64,000 nucleotides of DNA from Halichondria panicea (Eukaryota; Porifera; Demospongiae; Suberitida; Halichondriidae). Position 1 is the stretch's first letter. Each line of letters begins with the position of its first letter. A program made the translations under genes and the position numbers. Location of the stretch: the NCBI RefSeq assembly GCF_963675165.1, contig NC_087383.1:3192979-3256978 (forward strand). Direction: 5' to 3'. Below are positions 41,678 to 51,904 of this stretch, piece by piece. A model generated the notes under the pieces. That model had not been told where the DNA came from, searched no databases, and saw only the letters and a program-made list of their open reading frames with translations.

Positions 41678-44600
41678 CTATCTTCTATATCTGTTCCTCT
41701 TGAACCGGAACCAGAGTTGCAGGATGTTGTTGTTGAACTGACTCCGGAACCCGTGCTTCCAGGAGCACTCCCATTCTCGATGCACTATCTTGAAGGCAAT
41801 ATCCTATATGGGATAAATAGAATCTCATCACTAGTTCACTAAAATTAAAAGGTACACAGTGCAGTACATGGATACTTCAGAAACCATGTATGTATACAAT
41901 TATAGTCTCGCGGGCGAACCGATTTTGATCAGTATATATCAGTCTTCAAAGTATGGCCCACAAGACTAGTTGTATACAGTAGCCTATGTAGTTACTAAAT
42001 ACTAAAAGTGAACAGGGGGGGGGGGGGTGGCGTACGTACCTCGTAGGGGGGACCAGCTTGAAAACGAAGTGTGGCAAAGTCCGGATCGCCAGGAATGGGT
42101 ATCTGTGATTACCATAGTGATAATGTACACACGCGCGGCAGTGACTGTGATCTTACCAGAGTGTATTGCGGAGTCTTTCTCTTGTCTATGAGATCAGGAT
42201 AGAATATCTGTATTTACGGAGAGGGGGGAGGAGATTTCACAGAGGCTACAAACAAGGAGAAGAGAACTAACTTACATTGAACTTATATCCCTGTACAATC
42301 TTTGGAGGGGGATTGTCCATGTCGTAATGAGTTTGGTTGTACTTGTTCCACTCAAAGCCCTGCAAGTAATAGCCAGACAAATAAACGATGCTAGTATTAG
42401 TGTAGTTTACAGTGCTCAGATTGCCCGAAATAAATGAAATGATATCAACCAATTAATTAACTACAAACTGTTCCAGTTGTCTGAACACTTTCTGTGCCAT
42501 ATTACAGTAATTTAACAATGCCACCATCACCGCATACAACACCCTTGCCCCACCCCCAATCACGCCCACTCTCACCGTATGCACTCTGTTGAAGAACCTC
42601 GGCTTGCGTGGGCGGTACTTCTCCTTCCAGATAGGATCCCTCAGTTGCAGGACTACCTCAGTGTTGAAGTCGTATTCCTCCTCTGCCTGTACGGGTTACA
42701 TATTACACAATTTGGGAATCAAATTTACCACTATCTAGCATATCATAGTTTAGGTAATACCTTAAGGTGACATATTTTCACAGGTAGATTTGTTTGCGTT
42801 TTTACAGTTTTGTACATTTTGCGGTATAATTTTTTGCGAAATGTCGATCTGGATACATTAAACAAGAGGGCGGCAAAATTATTTGCGAGTACTAATTTTT
42901 GCGATTTTACTCTCATTCGCAGAAATAGCAGAAATTAATACACGCGAAAATATGTCACCTTAAGGTATGTAACCCGTACAGGCAGAGGTGGTGACGGCTG
43001 AGGACGACTACAGCCTACGCCATGGTGATCAACGCCAAGTGATGGACGGGGGGACATCTGTGAACGAGTACAAGGAACTCAAGATGACACGCATCGTTGA
43101 TACTATAAGTAAAGTATTGGGGCCTAATATAACAGAATGGCCACTGCCCATACACACACACACAGCTAGTACAGTGTAGTGACTACCACTCTCACAGTAT
43201 CCTCCAGGTCTGAGGGCTTGAGGAGGGTGGGGCTATAGTTGCCAGCCTCATAGGCAGCGTAGGACAGTTCCAACAGCTCCTGTTCATCTATCAAGTTGTC
43301 TTCCACTGTAGAGGAGGGGGAGTAAGTACATATAGCATACTAGTGTACATTCAATGCACGTACATGTGCTGTATGTAGACTGGCCATCAGACACAGCTAG
43401 CAAACATTGCTATGGCTATAAATAATTATACATGTACATGAGATGAAACTCGCTAAAAAGCTACAAACGCTCAGCCACCAATCTGTACTGGCTGTAATGA
43501 TAATTATGTATAATTAAGTAGCCTCACTCCTCAGCAGCGATGGTGGTGCTGGTCTGTTGAGAGCTCTCTCCTGGCTCAGTCTTGTCTTGTTCAGGATCTT
43601 CAGTGGGTGTGGCCTCGGGGACGGCAGCTTTCTCCCCTCCCTCATCTTGCTGTGAATAATGAAAGAGTATAGTAGACTGTTAGGCATGATGGTATATCCC
43701 CTCACTTGTTGCTTCAGATGTTGTAGTCTACTCCTCAACAAAACTTGATGTCTGTCCTTCAGTCTAGCCTGTGAAAAGTAAAGCATTTTCAACAACTACC
43801 AGCCAACAATCAATAGATAGATATCAGATATCAGATACAGTAGCTACAGAAACTGTAAAGGCCGAAATAAGCTGCTTTTGGTGGGTTATCTTTAGTCCCT
43901 CTCCCCACCCTCACCCTGGCCATGTGAGCCTTCAGCTGAGCAAGAAGTGCCTCCCAATATCCCACATCTGTCCCAGGGTCACTGCCGTGGATCTTCCTGT
44001 TGATCTGATCCTCCAACAACACCAGCTGGTCATGCTGCCAATCGTCAGGGGAAACACAGTTACAGTACATGTACAACTAGCAAAGTAGTGGGTTTGCCCG
44101 TGTTTAGCAATATTTCAATTATTTTGACTCATGTTCAAACTGTTCTATCTCTGCAGGGAAAGGCCACATCAAGGAACTGGCTAGACAGATAGTTTATTTA
44201 GCCTTTTCTCTCTTTGTATCTCTCATTTCATAATCCATGAACATTTTGATGAATGAATATTGTCATTTTAAAAATTGCACTATTTCGACATTTCACCGCT
44301 CTTTGTCTGACTGACTAAGTAAGTAAGTAAGTGAGTAAGTAAGTAAGTAAGTTTCTTGCCCAGCATTTGCTCCAAGTACAGCCATCTCCAGGACATTCTG
44401 CACAGGGTTTCCAAACGACTACAACCTGGGTTACAAAGCGCTTCTTCAGATTTGCGATTGCTTCCACAAGGCAGATGACCTCTCAGCCTCTATTTCTCTT
44501 ACCTAGACAATTCCGCCATCTTTAATGACTCACAGCAATTGCGTTGTGGCCAATTAATAATAGATAGGCGTGGCTAATAAACCGTGCGCCTAACTTGAAT

Positions 44601-46227
44601 CAGTGCAGCAGTGCTTTTCCAGAGCCTGAGGTGTTGCTTTTAATCACACTGTTCAGCTCTAGCTCCCTTTCTCTGACAGGCATGCTATATGCACTGGCTA
44701 GATATCATGCTCTTAAAATTGCTGTCATTTAATACTGATACAAATTCAACATATCAAGCAATAATTATTACTCATTACTATAATTATTAGTCCAGAGATA
44801 TTCGAGAAGATATCTGATTAGTCCTGTCTTCTCTTCTTGAACTTCTGTACTGCCTCTTGACGTTCCACTTATGCATGTCATGATACGTAAACTATACTGA
44901 AAAAGAAAGGGAATCCGACTATAAAAACATTTGCAATGTGAAAAATTGCTAGGATTGGCCAGGGGAACCACAAAAAAGCGTGGAAACAAGAAATCAGACG
45001 AGAGCATAACTCCAATCCGTTACAACGTCATGAACATGTACAATACATAGTATATTAAATAATAGACTGTGTTCCAGATCCACCACATCATTCCATGCAG
45101 GTCACCAGTACGGTCCGTGCATGCATGTTATACTACGCATGGATGGACTGTGTGTATACCTGTGCTCAACACTGCATGTATTAGGAACATCAATTCATCA
45201 CAAATCATCATGATTATGTGCCCGCACATTCCAAAATGGATAAATATATAGGGATTGGTCATCACTCCACCAGTAAAAATTGCGTGGCATATTGGCTGGG
45301 AAAACATGGGAAAACTACCAGTACATGTGATTGACGTTGTAACAGATTGGAGTTATGCTCTCGTCTGATTTCTTGTTTCCACGCTTTTTTGTGGTTCCCC
45401 TGGCCAATCCTAGCAATTTTTCACATTGCAAATGTTTTTATAGTCGGATGTACTATACATTCTAATTAAGGCCATAACTTCAGTACCGTTGATCCAATGT
45501 CAACACTTTTATGATTTTCTGAAAGCTTAGAAAGAGACCTTTCAAATGATGTGAAAATACAAAATACGATGAACAAAATTTCGTCCGGGCCATAATTTGT
45601 CGTTTTTCGGCCTTGGACCATGGGCTATTATCCATGGTACGGCCAAATTGGCAAATACTTTTATACGATTTTTGATGACACCATTTCAAAGGCATCTTTC
45701 TAAACGCATAAAATAGTTGATATTGGATCCACGAAATTCAAATTATGGCAGCTACGGAATTCAAGTTATGGTAGCTACAGAATTCAGCTTACACTCTTTC
45801 CCTTGAATACAGAGTTGACCTCTGTCATAACAGAAGGGTTAATGACGGCCCTCTGTCCAGCCCCGCCCCTATCCACACCCACTGCCACACCCATAGAGTC
45901 CTCCACCTTCTTAAGCTGTGTGATCTCATCTTCACATACAATGGTCATGTCTTTCCAATAGTCGATGTTGGTTGCTCCAACTTCTATTTCCGAGTACACC
46001 TTTATATCCTCCAGTAGGTCCTCTAGGTCGACAATGTTAAGTCCCTATGATGGAAAGAGATACGGCAGTATTTCTTAGGGATGCCTATGTTACTATGAAC
46101 TAGTGGCTCTGGTTGCTGCAGACTGTAATGGCTACCTTGAGGAGGTAGTAGGGCTCCTGCACTTCAATGTCCTCTCCCTCCTCTGTGGTAGAGCTAATGT
46201 ACTTGGCCAGGAGGTCAATAGGTTTGG

Positions 46228-46270
<43 letters not shown>

Positions 46271-47199
46271 GGGGGGGGGGGGAGGGTGCTGGTGGTGGTT
46301 ACCAGAAGGCTACTCTAGCTAGCTTACCTTTGCCAGTTTCAATGCGAATCTTTGAGCGAAGTCTGGCTTGGTCCAAGTGAAACTGTAGAAGTGCGAAATG
46401 TTAGTTAGTTCGGAGAAATAGCATCACAGGGGGTATACAGATACGTACATGGATCACCACAGGGGGTATTCAGATACGTACATGGATCACCACAGGGGGT
46501 ATTCAGATACGTACATGGATCACCACAGGGGGTACTAACCTGATCCTCTTGTGCCTCCCACTCTTTGAACATCTCCGCCTCTTTCATTCGCTGGAGCAGT
46601 TGCTGAGTGGGTGGAGTGGGTGGAGGGTAATAGTGAGGTATGCTATAACTCTAGTACTCACTGACTCATCTTCTCTGGCTTCCCTCTCCTTCTCTCTCTC
46701 CTGCACACACACACACACATGACAACACCGCCAACACACATGGCAACAGTTACTACTCACAGCTTTCCTTTTCTTGACCTTCTCCAGCTCTCGTCTGGTT
46801 TCATCTTGTCGTTGATTTTCCCTCCGCTCCACCTCCGTCTTGCTCAACTTGAAATCACTCACATCCTGCTGCCTCTTCTGCAAGCCAACATTTCATTGTA
46901 TAATTCTTATATTATAGTACTATACATTACCTTGTCCCATACAAATCTGTCTAATAACTGGTTGTCTCCAAATGGATTGTCTGCATTTGTGTATCCCTGG
47001 AAACAAGTCATGTGATCAACAAGCCACACACACCATATCGGCCACTCACCAAGTACTCACTGTCCCATCCCTCTTTCTATCGCTGACGTCTTAAATTCTC
47101 TTCCTTCTTTGCCAACCTCCGTTCTCGTTTCTCCTTGGGTGTCTCCAGTGCCTTCATGATGGCTTTCTGTCTCCTGCTCTCATCACGCTCGCGTCGCAT
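41678..47199 (-). CDS. CACTIN: CACTIN, spliceosome-associated protein (N-terminus incomplete, in-frame stop)
   Basis: Exons, minus strand: about 47050-47199, 46931-46996, 46761-46877, 46662-46700, 46540-46602, 46328-46382, 46136-46227, 45793-46044, 43915-44034, 43706-43768, about 43529-43649, 43196-43305, 42576-42686, 42276-42359, 42157-42207, 42040-42102 and 41678-41803. Landmarks: GYTNADNPFGDNQLL, RSKIRIETGKAKPIDLLAKY, NIDYWKDMTIVCEDEI, SVFKGKS, DVGYWEALLAQLKAHMARA, and the hallmark C-terminus KYRPRKPRFFNRVHTGFEWN through HYDMDNPPPKIVQGYKFN to RFKRNRYRR. Cactin acts in pre-mRNA splicing and NF-kB regulation in the nucleus. Oddities: a TAG in the first exon (near 47087, after LRRQR); the 43529/43305 junction does not fit in my reading; the family segment between YSPTLL and KYRPRKP is shortened. 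The RS-rich N-terminus was not found. Confidence 0.88.
42757..42967. mobile_element. MITE in a CACTIN intron, TACCTTAAGGTGACATATTT ends
   Basis: Left end TACCTTAAGGTGACATATTT, right end AAATATGTCACCTTAAGGTA, about 25-bp inverted repeats. The flanks are also mirror images: CCTCTGCCTGTACGGGTTAC at about 42680-42700 and its reverse complement at about 42968-42988, so the palindrome extends into the host exon. Confidence 0.8.
44920..45450. mobile_element. Foldback element in a CACTIN intron
   Basis: About 110-bp arms: CCGACTATAAAAACATTTGC through TTGCTAGGATTGGCCAGG to AACTCCAATC (44913-45020), and their reverse complement at about 45340-45452. The loop of some 300 bp has no ORF I support. Together with repeats at 44310-44351 (AAGT units) it swells the intron between 44034 and 45793. 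Confidence 0.8.
46231..46268. repeat. (TG)n microsatellite at an exon edge
   Basis: A TG run begins four bases from the start of the CACTIN exon encoding KPIDLLAKY. On the gene strand it is a CA run directly before the acceptor CACAG. Confidence 0.9.
46423..46538. repeat. Minisatellite in a CACTIN intron, 33-bp unit
   Basis: CACAGGGGGTATTCAGATAC with GTACATGGATCAC following, about three and a half copies, directly beside the donor of the exon at 46540. Confidence 0.9.
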
Positions 47200-47460
47200 T
47201 TTTACTGAGCTATATTAAAGCATAGATTGAGTAGTTAAGTTTAGTTCTCCCTCCTTAATCTACGATTAAAGACAGCAGCCTAGCCACGTGTAGTTAGTTA
47301 GTGGGCGTGGCTGGAAATGATGGGCCACGCCCAAGTGTTTCCTTTATAATTTTTTTTTTTTTTCGGGGGGGGGGAGGAAGCCCCTTAAATAATTATTATA
47401 CACATGTGAGGCAATAGAAATATAAAAAATAAATAAAATGAGAGGAATGGAATTATGAGT

Positions 47461-47967
47461 TCAGTTTATGTCTATCTCCGCTGTGCGGACCAGGTCAATA
47501 GAGGGCGGAGCTTTAGAAGCGTGTCCAATACTTGAACGAGCACCTCTAATGCATTGAATAGCTGATCGGAGAAGAGAGAAGGTAAGGCGGCAGCGGAGCC
47601 AGGCCAGGGTGGTTGAGTATGATTGCTCCCATTTATCGGCAAGACACGCGGATAACCTTTTGTAAAAAGTAGTGGCTTCCGTGGCCAAGCCTCCAGTGGC
47701 AGACAATACAAGTGGAGTGAATGACGAGTGTTCTACTTCTCTTATTCTCTGTTCATATGCCCTCTTTTTGATGGCTTCATGTTTGCGATAGCAAGCAGCT
47801 AGGCTTGTCTGTCGGTTGGAGCCTGCGTGGGGATTGAAAACTCTGATGTCAAAGAAGGTACGTTCATAACGGCCTCCCCAGAAACCGTTAGCAGCAATGT
47901 CCAGTCTTGCCCCATCCTGGGAGTTAGAGGTGGCATATGAGAGGGTTTCACCAGTTAGGGGTTGCAA
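47461..47967 (-). CDS. Retroelement-type ORF, C-terminal domain (intact frame)
   Basis: An open 168-codon frame: LQPLTGETLSYATSNSQDGA, RLDIAANGFWGG, FFDIRVFNPHAGSNRQ, CYRKHEAIKKRAYEQRIREV, FTPLVLSATGGLATEATTFY, WLRCRLTFSLLRSAIQCIRG. This conserved block is very common in sponge and cnidarian transposon-derived proteins, usually at the C-terminus after a polymerase; no polymerase or integrase is visible here. A decayed relative lies at 34815-35400. It starts abruptly, so it is a 5'-truncated copy, which fits retrotransposition. Role unknown. Confidence 0.6.
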   Translation of the reverse strand: MQPLTGETLSYATSNSQDGARLDIAANGFWGGRYERTFFDIRVFNPHAGSNRQTSLAACYRKHEAIKKRAYEQRIREVEHSSFTPLVLSATGGLATEATTFYKRLSACLADKWEQSYSTTLAWLRCRLTFSLLRSAIQCIRGARSSIGHASKAPPSIDLVRTAEIDIN

Positions 47968-48104
47968 TTTCCATGCACTATAAGTGGTCTATGCATAAAT
48001 GCCTATTACTGTGTAAGTAATTACTGTCTATAAGTTAGTCATGCCTATACTTGTGACAACATTGAACACTACAGTGTCCTTTCATCTGATGACTTTCTAT
48101 TCCC

Positions 48105-48308
48105 ATGCATGCACATATGGAGCTCTTGCAGAACATCAGACCAGACTGGATGCGTTTCAATGAAGGAATGGATTATATCTCTCAATCACCTCAAGAAATG
48201 AACAGGCTGAGCTATGGGTTATCAGGTGAAACAAAACAGATGCTACTCTATGCAACTGTTTTGGATACTTACGATAATAAGCAGCCATTTAATAACTACA
48301 ATTCCTAA
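48105..48308 (+). other. Short open frame of unknown meaning
   Basis: A 67-codon frame (MHAHMELLQNIRPDWMRF start) not matched to anything I know. A 62-bp sequence at its 3' end (ACAATTCCTAATAA, then TTCCGAAGCATC) is repeated at about 48580-48645, so it may be part of a repeat-flanked insertion rather than a gene. Confidence 0.25.
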
Positions 48309-48650
48309 TAATCTTTCTTCCGAAGCATCTTTAATATTGTGCTGCTTCCTCCAGCCATATACTAACCAACACTGAGAGGCTCTTTTACACCCTTGCATTT
48401 CTATACAAACGGGGCGTTTCTAGAGATTGAAGCAGGGGGGTGCTCAAGAGCACAGAAAAAAATGGGGCCGTGCGTGCGCGATTTTACGCACCCGTATTTA
48501 TTGCAGCGCGTCTTTTACGTGCAACCATACTGTAATGCATCATGATTGGCCTGCTTGAGCGTAGCAGCTTGCAGGCATACTACAATTCCTAATAAACGTT
48601 TCTTTCTTCCGAAGCATCTTTAATATTGTGCTGTTTCCTCCAGCCATATA

Positions 48651-49026
48651 CCCAGACTTGCGCTTTCAACTGCTGACTGTCTGTGCTCTACTTACTTGCA
48701 CATATACCATCTCCCAGACTTGCGCTTTCAACTGCTGATTGTCTGTGCTCCACTTACTTGCACATAATTATACCATCTCCAAGACTTGCGCTTTCAACTG
48801 CTGATTGTCTGTGCTCCACTTACTTGCACATATACCATCTCCCAGACTTGCGCTTTCAACTGCTGATTGTCTGTGCTCCACTTACTTGCACATATACCAT
48901 CTCCCAGACTTGCGCTTTCAACTGCTGATTGTCTGTGCTCCACTTACTTGCACATATACCATCTCCCAGACTTGGGCCTTCAACTGCTGATTGTCTGTGC
49001 TCCACTTACTTGCACATATACCATCT
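48651..49026. repeat. Minisatellite, 62-bp unit, about six copies
   Basis: The unit CCCAGACTTGCGCTTTCAAC, then TGCTGATTGTCTGTGCTCCA, then CTTACTTGCACATATACCATCT recurs six times with few changes. It ends where the CACTIN fragment at 49027 begins. Confidence 0.95.
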
Positions 49027-49190
49027 CGTGGCACTGGAGACACCCAAGGAGAAACGAGAACGGAGGTTGGAAAAGAATGTAGAGGGATGGGACAGTGAGT
49101 ACTTGGTGAGTGGCCGATATGGTGTGTGTGGCTTGTTGTGTGTGGCTTGTTGATCACATGACTTGTTTCCAGGGATACACAAAAATGTTT
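49027..49190 (+). pseudogene. Inverted copy of the CACTIN first-exon/intron region
   Basis: CACTGGAGACACCCAAGGAG through GGGATGGGACAGTGAGTACT, the donor GTGAGTGGCCGATATGGTGT, a shortened intron and the acceptor with GGATACACAAA match the CACTIN exon at 47050-47150 and its next exon, but on the plus strand. Only this piece is present. Confidence 0.85.
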
Positions 49191-49494
49191 CCTATACAAT
49201 AATGAAGTCCTACAACTGCTTTACTTGTACACAAAGTTGTCTCTCTGTTTGCCAGTGCCCGGTTGGCGGCGGTGACTGTTGGTGGTTTTCTCGAAATGAT
49301 CTGGAAGGAGGGTATAGGATGACAGCAATTAAAGATTGAATAATCAGTACAGCCCTACCTTTAGCAAACAATTTTATACTTCACTAGGGCACAAGTATAA
49401 TTGCACATGCTTACCTTCTGCCTATTATCGAACCAGTTCTGTGCAAAAAATAGCAATGAAACATAATTGCATCAGTAGAGCATCCACCCTCTGA

Positions 49495-49950
49495 GTTGAC
49501 ATATAAATGACGTGATAACTAACTTATGATTATTCTCAGGGTACATTGAACGACCTTCAGTACCCCCTCAGATCATGTATATATTGAGCAGGGTTGGTAA
49601 TGAACTGCGATATCCCATCCACTGCTTGAGATAAGAGTGTGGCCAGGTTCATCCTCATGGCCTTCTCAACCATCATGAGCCATTGATTTATTTTGGTTTT
49701 TGCCTTTTCCCATCTGCCAGGAATAGAATCTGGCAACAGCAGCTATAAAAGTATCATGCCATCATTATTATTTACACTTATGCAATCTAGCATGAGCTTT
49801 AAACTTTTCATTTAATTGTTAAATTGTTTAAGCGGATGCAATCACCTGCATAATTACGGCTCTCATGGCGGGTGTCTTGGCGCGTACAAACAACATGTGG
49901 AATATTTCCCATCCCATCATTTGATCCCCTCCGATCCTAGTACACACTAA
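49495..49950 (-). pseudogene. Exon-like fragments, possibly dynein-heavy-chain-derived
   Basis: Two minus-strand pieces join through an acceptor near 49743: MGWEIFHMLFVRAKTPAM, then LLLPDSIPGRWEKAKTKINQ, WLMMVEKAMRMNLATLLSQA and VDGISQF, with a stop soon after. The WL-x2-VE-x-AM...L-x2-LL pattern recalls the linker region of dynein heavy chains, but that is a weak impression. The 3' part is repeated at 50645-50860. Confidence 0.35.
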
Positions 49951-50644
49951 CACTATAATTATTATACTCACCGCTCTAGGTAAGATCTGCTCTTCTGGAG
50001 CAATTATTTATTGGTGGATTAAGAAAGTCCATGCAACGTTTCTTTATGATTGCTTCCTCCCCATCAAGTTTCTAACTACACAAAGAAACTTAAGTTATCT
50101 TAATCTATACAAGGATCGCCTGCCATCCACTGATTATGGGGAATGATCGGGAATCTTAGCAAACAATTTTATACTTCACTAGGGCACAAGTATAATTGCA
50201 CATGCTTACTTTCTTTCGGTTATCCAGCCAGTTCTGTGCAAAAAATAGCACATGAAGCATAATTATGTTTAACTTATTGAAATTAAGTCACTCACTCTGA
50301 TTTGCTGCTCGGACAACTTGGTGAGCCTCATAGCTTCTAAGGTCGGCTTTCTTAATCCACCAATAAATAATTGCTCCAGAAGAGCAACCTTTCTTGGAGA
50401 ATGTCGTGATGCTCCCATAGTTGATAGTTGATAGTTGGCTTATTGTTTCTTAGTGCTTATTCGTCCATCACAGCCACACAGGTGGGGCTGGCATGGTTGG
50501 ATGGATTGATCAAGCTTCGTTTTGGCCTTTTCAACCATCATGAGCCATTGATCTTGGAGTTCGTTTCTTGTTATTACTACATAATTTATATACTAAACGC
50601 ATGAGCTTGCAATGCGATGGTTTCCACCAAAACTCAACATGGAT

Positions 50645-50860
50645 GCTCAGTAGAGCATCCACCCTCTGAGTTGACATATAAATGGACATGATAACTAACT
50701 TATGATTATTATCAGGGTACATTGAACGACCTTCAGTACCCCCTCAGATCATGTATATATTGAGCAGGGTTGGTAATGAACTGCGATATCCCATCCACTG
50801 CTCGAGATAAGAGTGTGGCCAGGTTCATCCTCATGGCCTTCTCAACCATCATGAGGGGAC
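50645..50860 (-). repeat. Second copy of the 49495-49700 segment
   Basis: From AGAGCATCCACCCTCTGAGT to TTCTCAACCATCATGAG the two segments are nearly identical over about 210 bp in direct orientation. In addition 49980-50030 and 50340-50388 (TTAATCCACCAATAAATAAT and neighbours) are inverted copies, and 49387-49470 resembles 50181-50260. The whole 49.3-50.9 kb stretch is therefore shuffled duplicates. Confidence 0.85.
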
Positions 50861-50943
50861 GGCACTAGGGAATAACGGAGCAGCCTCCTCCCCTTGCTAG
50901 CTGTGTCTGAAATTGTGACTTGTTTGAAAATGTCTGCAGAAAC

Positions 50944-51062
50944 AAAAACAATTCTATTCACAGCATGATTGATAAAGTACACAACATTAAAATTATGCAT
51001 GAGAAAACAATTCTATTCACAGCATGATTGATGAAGTACACAACATTAAAATTATGCATGAG
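50944..51062. repeat. Tandem duplication of about 59 bp
   Basis: ACAATTCTATTCACAGCATG through AAAATTATGCATGAG occurs twice in a row with one difference. Confidence 0.9.
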
Positions 51063-51072
51063 AATAGGCTAC

Positions 51073-51357
51073 TCAGGACTGTTTGCGCATGCGCAAAATT
51101 ATTGGATAATGCAGAGAACGAGCCCCACCCTCTCTTTGTTTTGCAGCAATCAATGCCGTGTGGGTCGAGTGTGACAATGTTGCTAGATCAACTGATTTTC
51201 TAATTTTCAGTTTGATAGCTCTTCCTTTTAATGGGGTGGAAGAATACGTAATTGTAAGCTCTTTGATAGAGTCGATCGGATCTCGTTCTGCAGTGGTCGA
51301 GAAGCACACACAAGTATTGTACCAGTAGTCATCGTCCATCCCTTCTTCGTACAGCAC
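51073..51357 (-). other. Open frame of unknown function
   Basis: A 94-codon minus-strand frame (YWYNTCVCFSTTAERDPIDS, later LKIRKSVDLATLSHS). I recognise no family and see no partner exon with clear splice sites. It may be part of a transposon or a gene fragment. The rest of 51360-51790 shows nothing I can support. Confidence 0.25.
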
Positions 51358-51904
51358 TTCGAGTATTGCTACTATACATCAGCTCCGTGGCACTGTTAAT
51401 GCTGACACCTTATTGGGACCATTTCCCTGTGCCGGTTGTATAGGTGGGAGGGGTCTAATTCCCCTGTAACTCATGAGGACCTGGACAGGCTTGTCAGGGC
51501 CATCGCCGTCTCGATAAGAGTTCTTTTCCCATCCCCTCATACCTGTAAGATTGCGATTTGCTCAGGAGTCTTGTATTCTACTGTTAAACTGATGTGCAAT
51601 GCAGCATACATAATTATCGTAATTGCAATTTAATAACTAATTGATTTTGTATACTATTATAATGCTATACATTAAACAATCACAAATACAAATCACAACT
51701 ACAAACTACAAATACAACACATAATTAAGTTTCAATGTCCGCCAGTTGATATCTGCATGCAGCAAAACAACAAAAACAACAAACAACAAAAAAATAAGTG
51801 GCTGAGATTATTTTAAGGGTCCTTTAGATCTTAAGTATCAACCATACAACAATTCTAATTTATTTGCCTATAATTATACCTAATGTTCCCTAAGCCTACT
51901 ATAG

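Noticed and set aside
48651-49026. Evenly repeated 62-bp units, CRISPR-like at first glance
   Set aside because: Units are contiguous with no unique spacers, and the genome is a spliced animal genome; it is a minisatellite. The ORFs across it are shadows.
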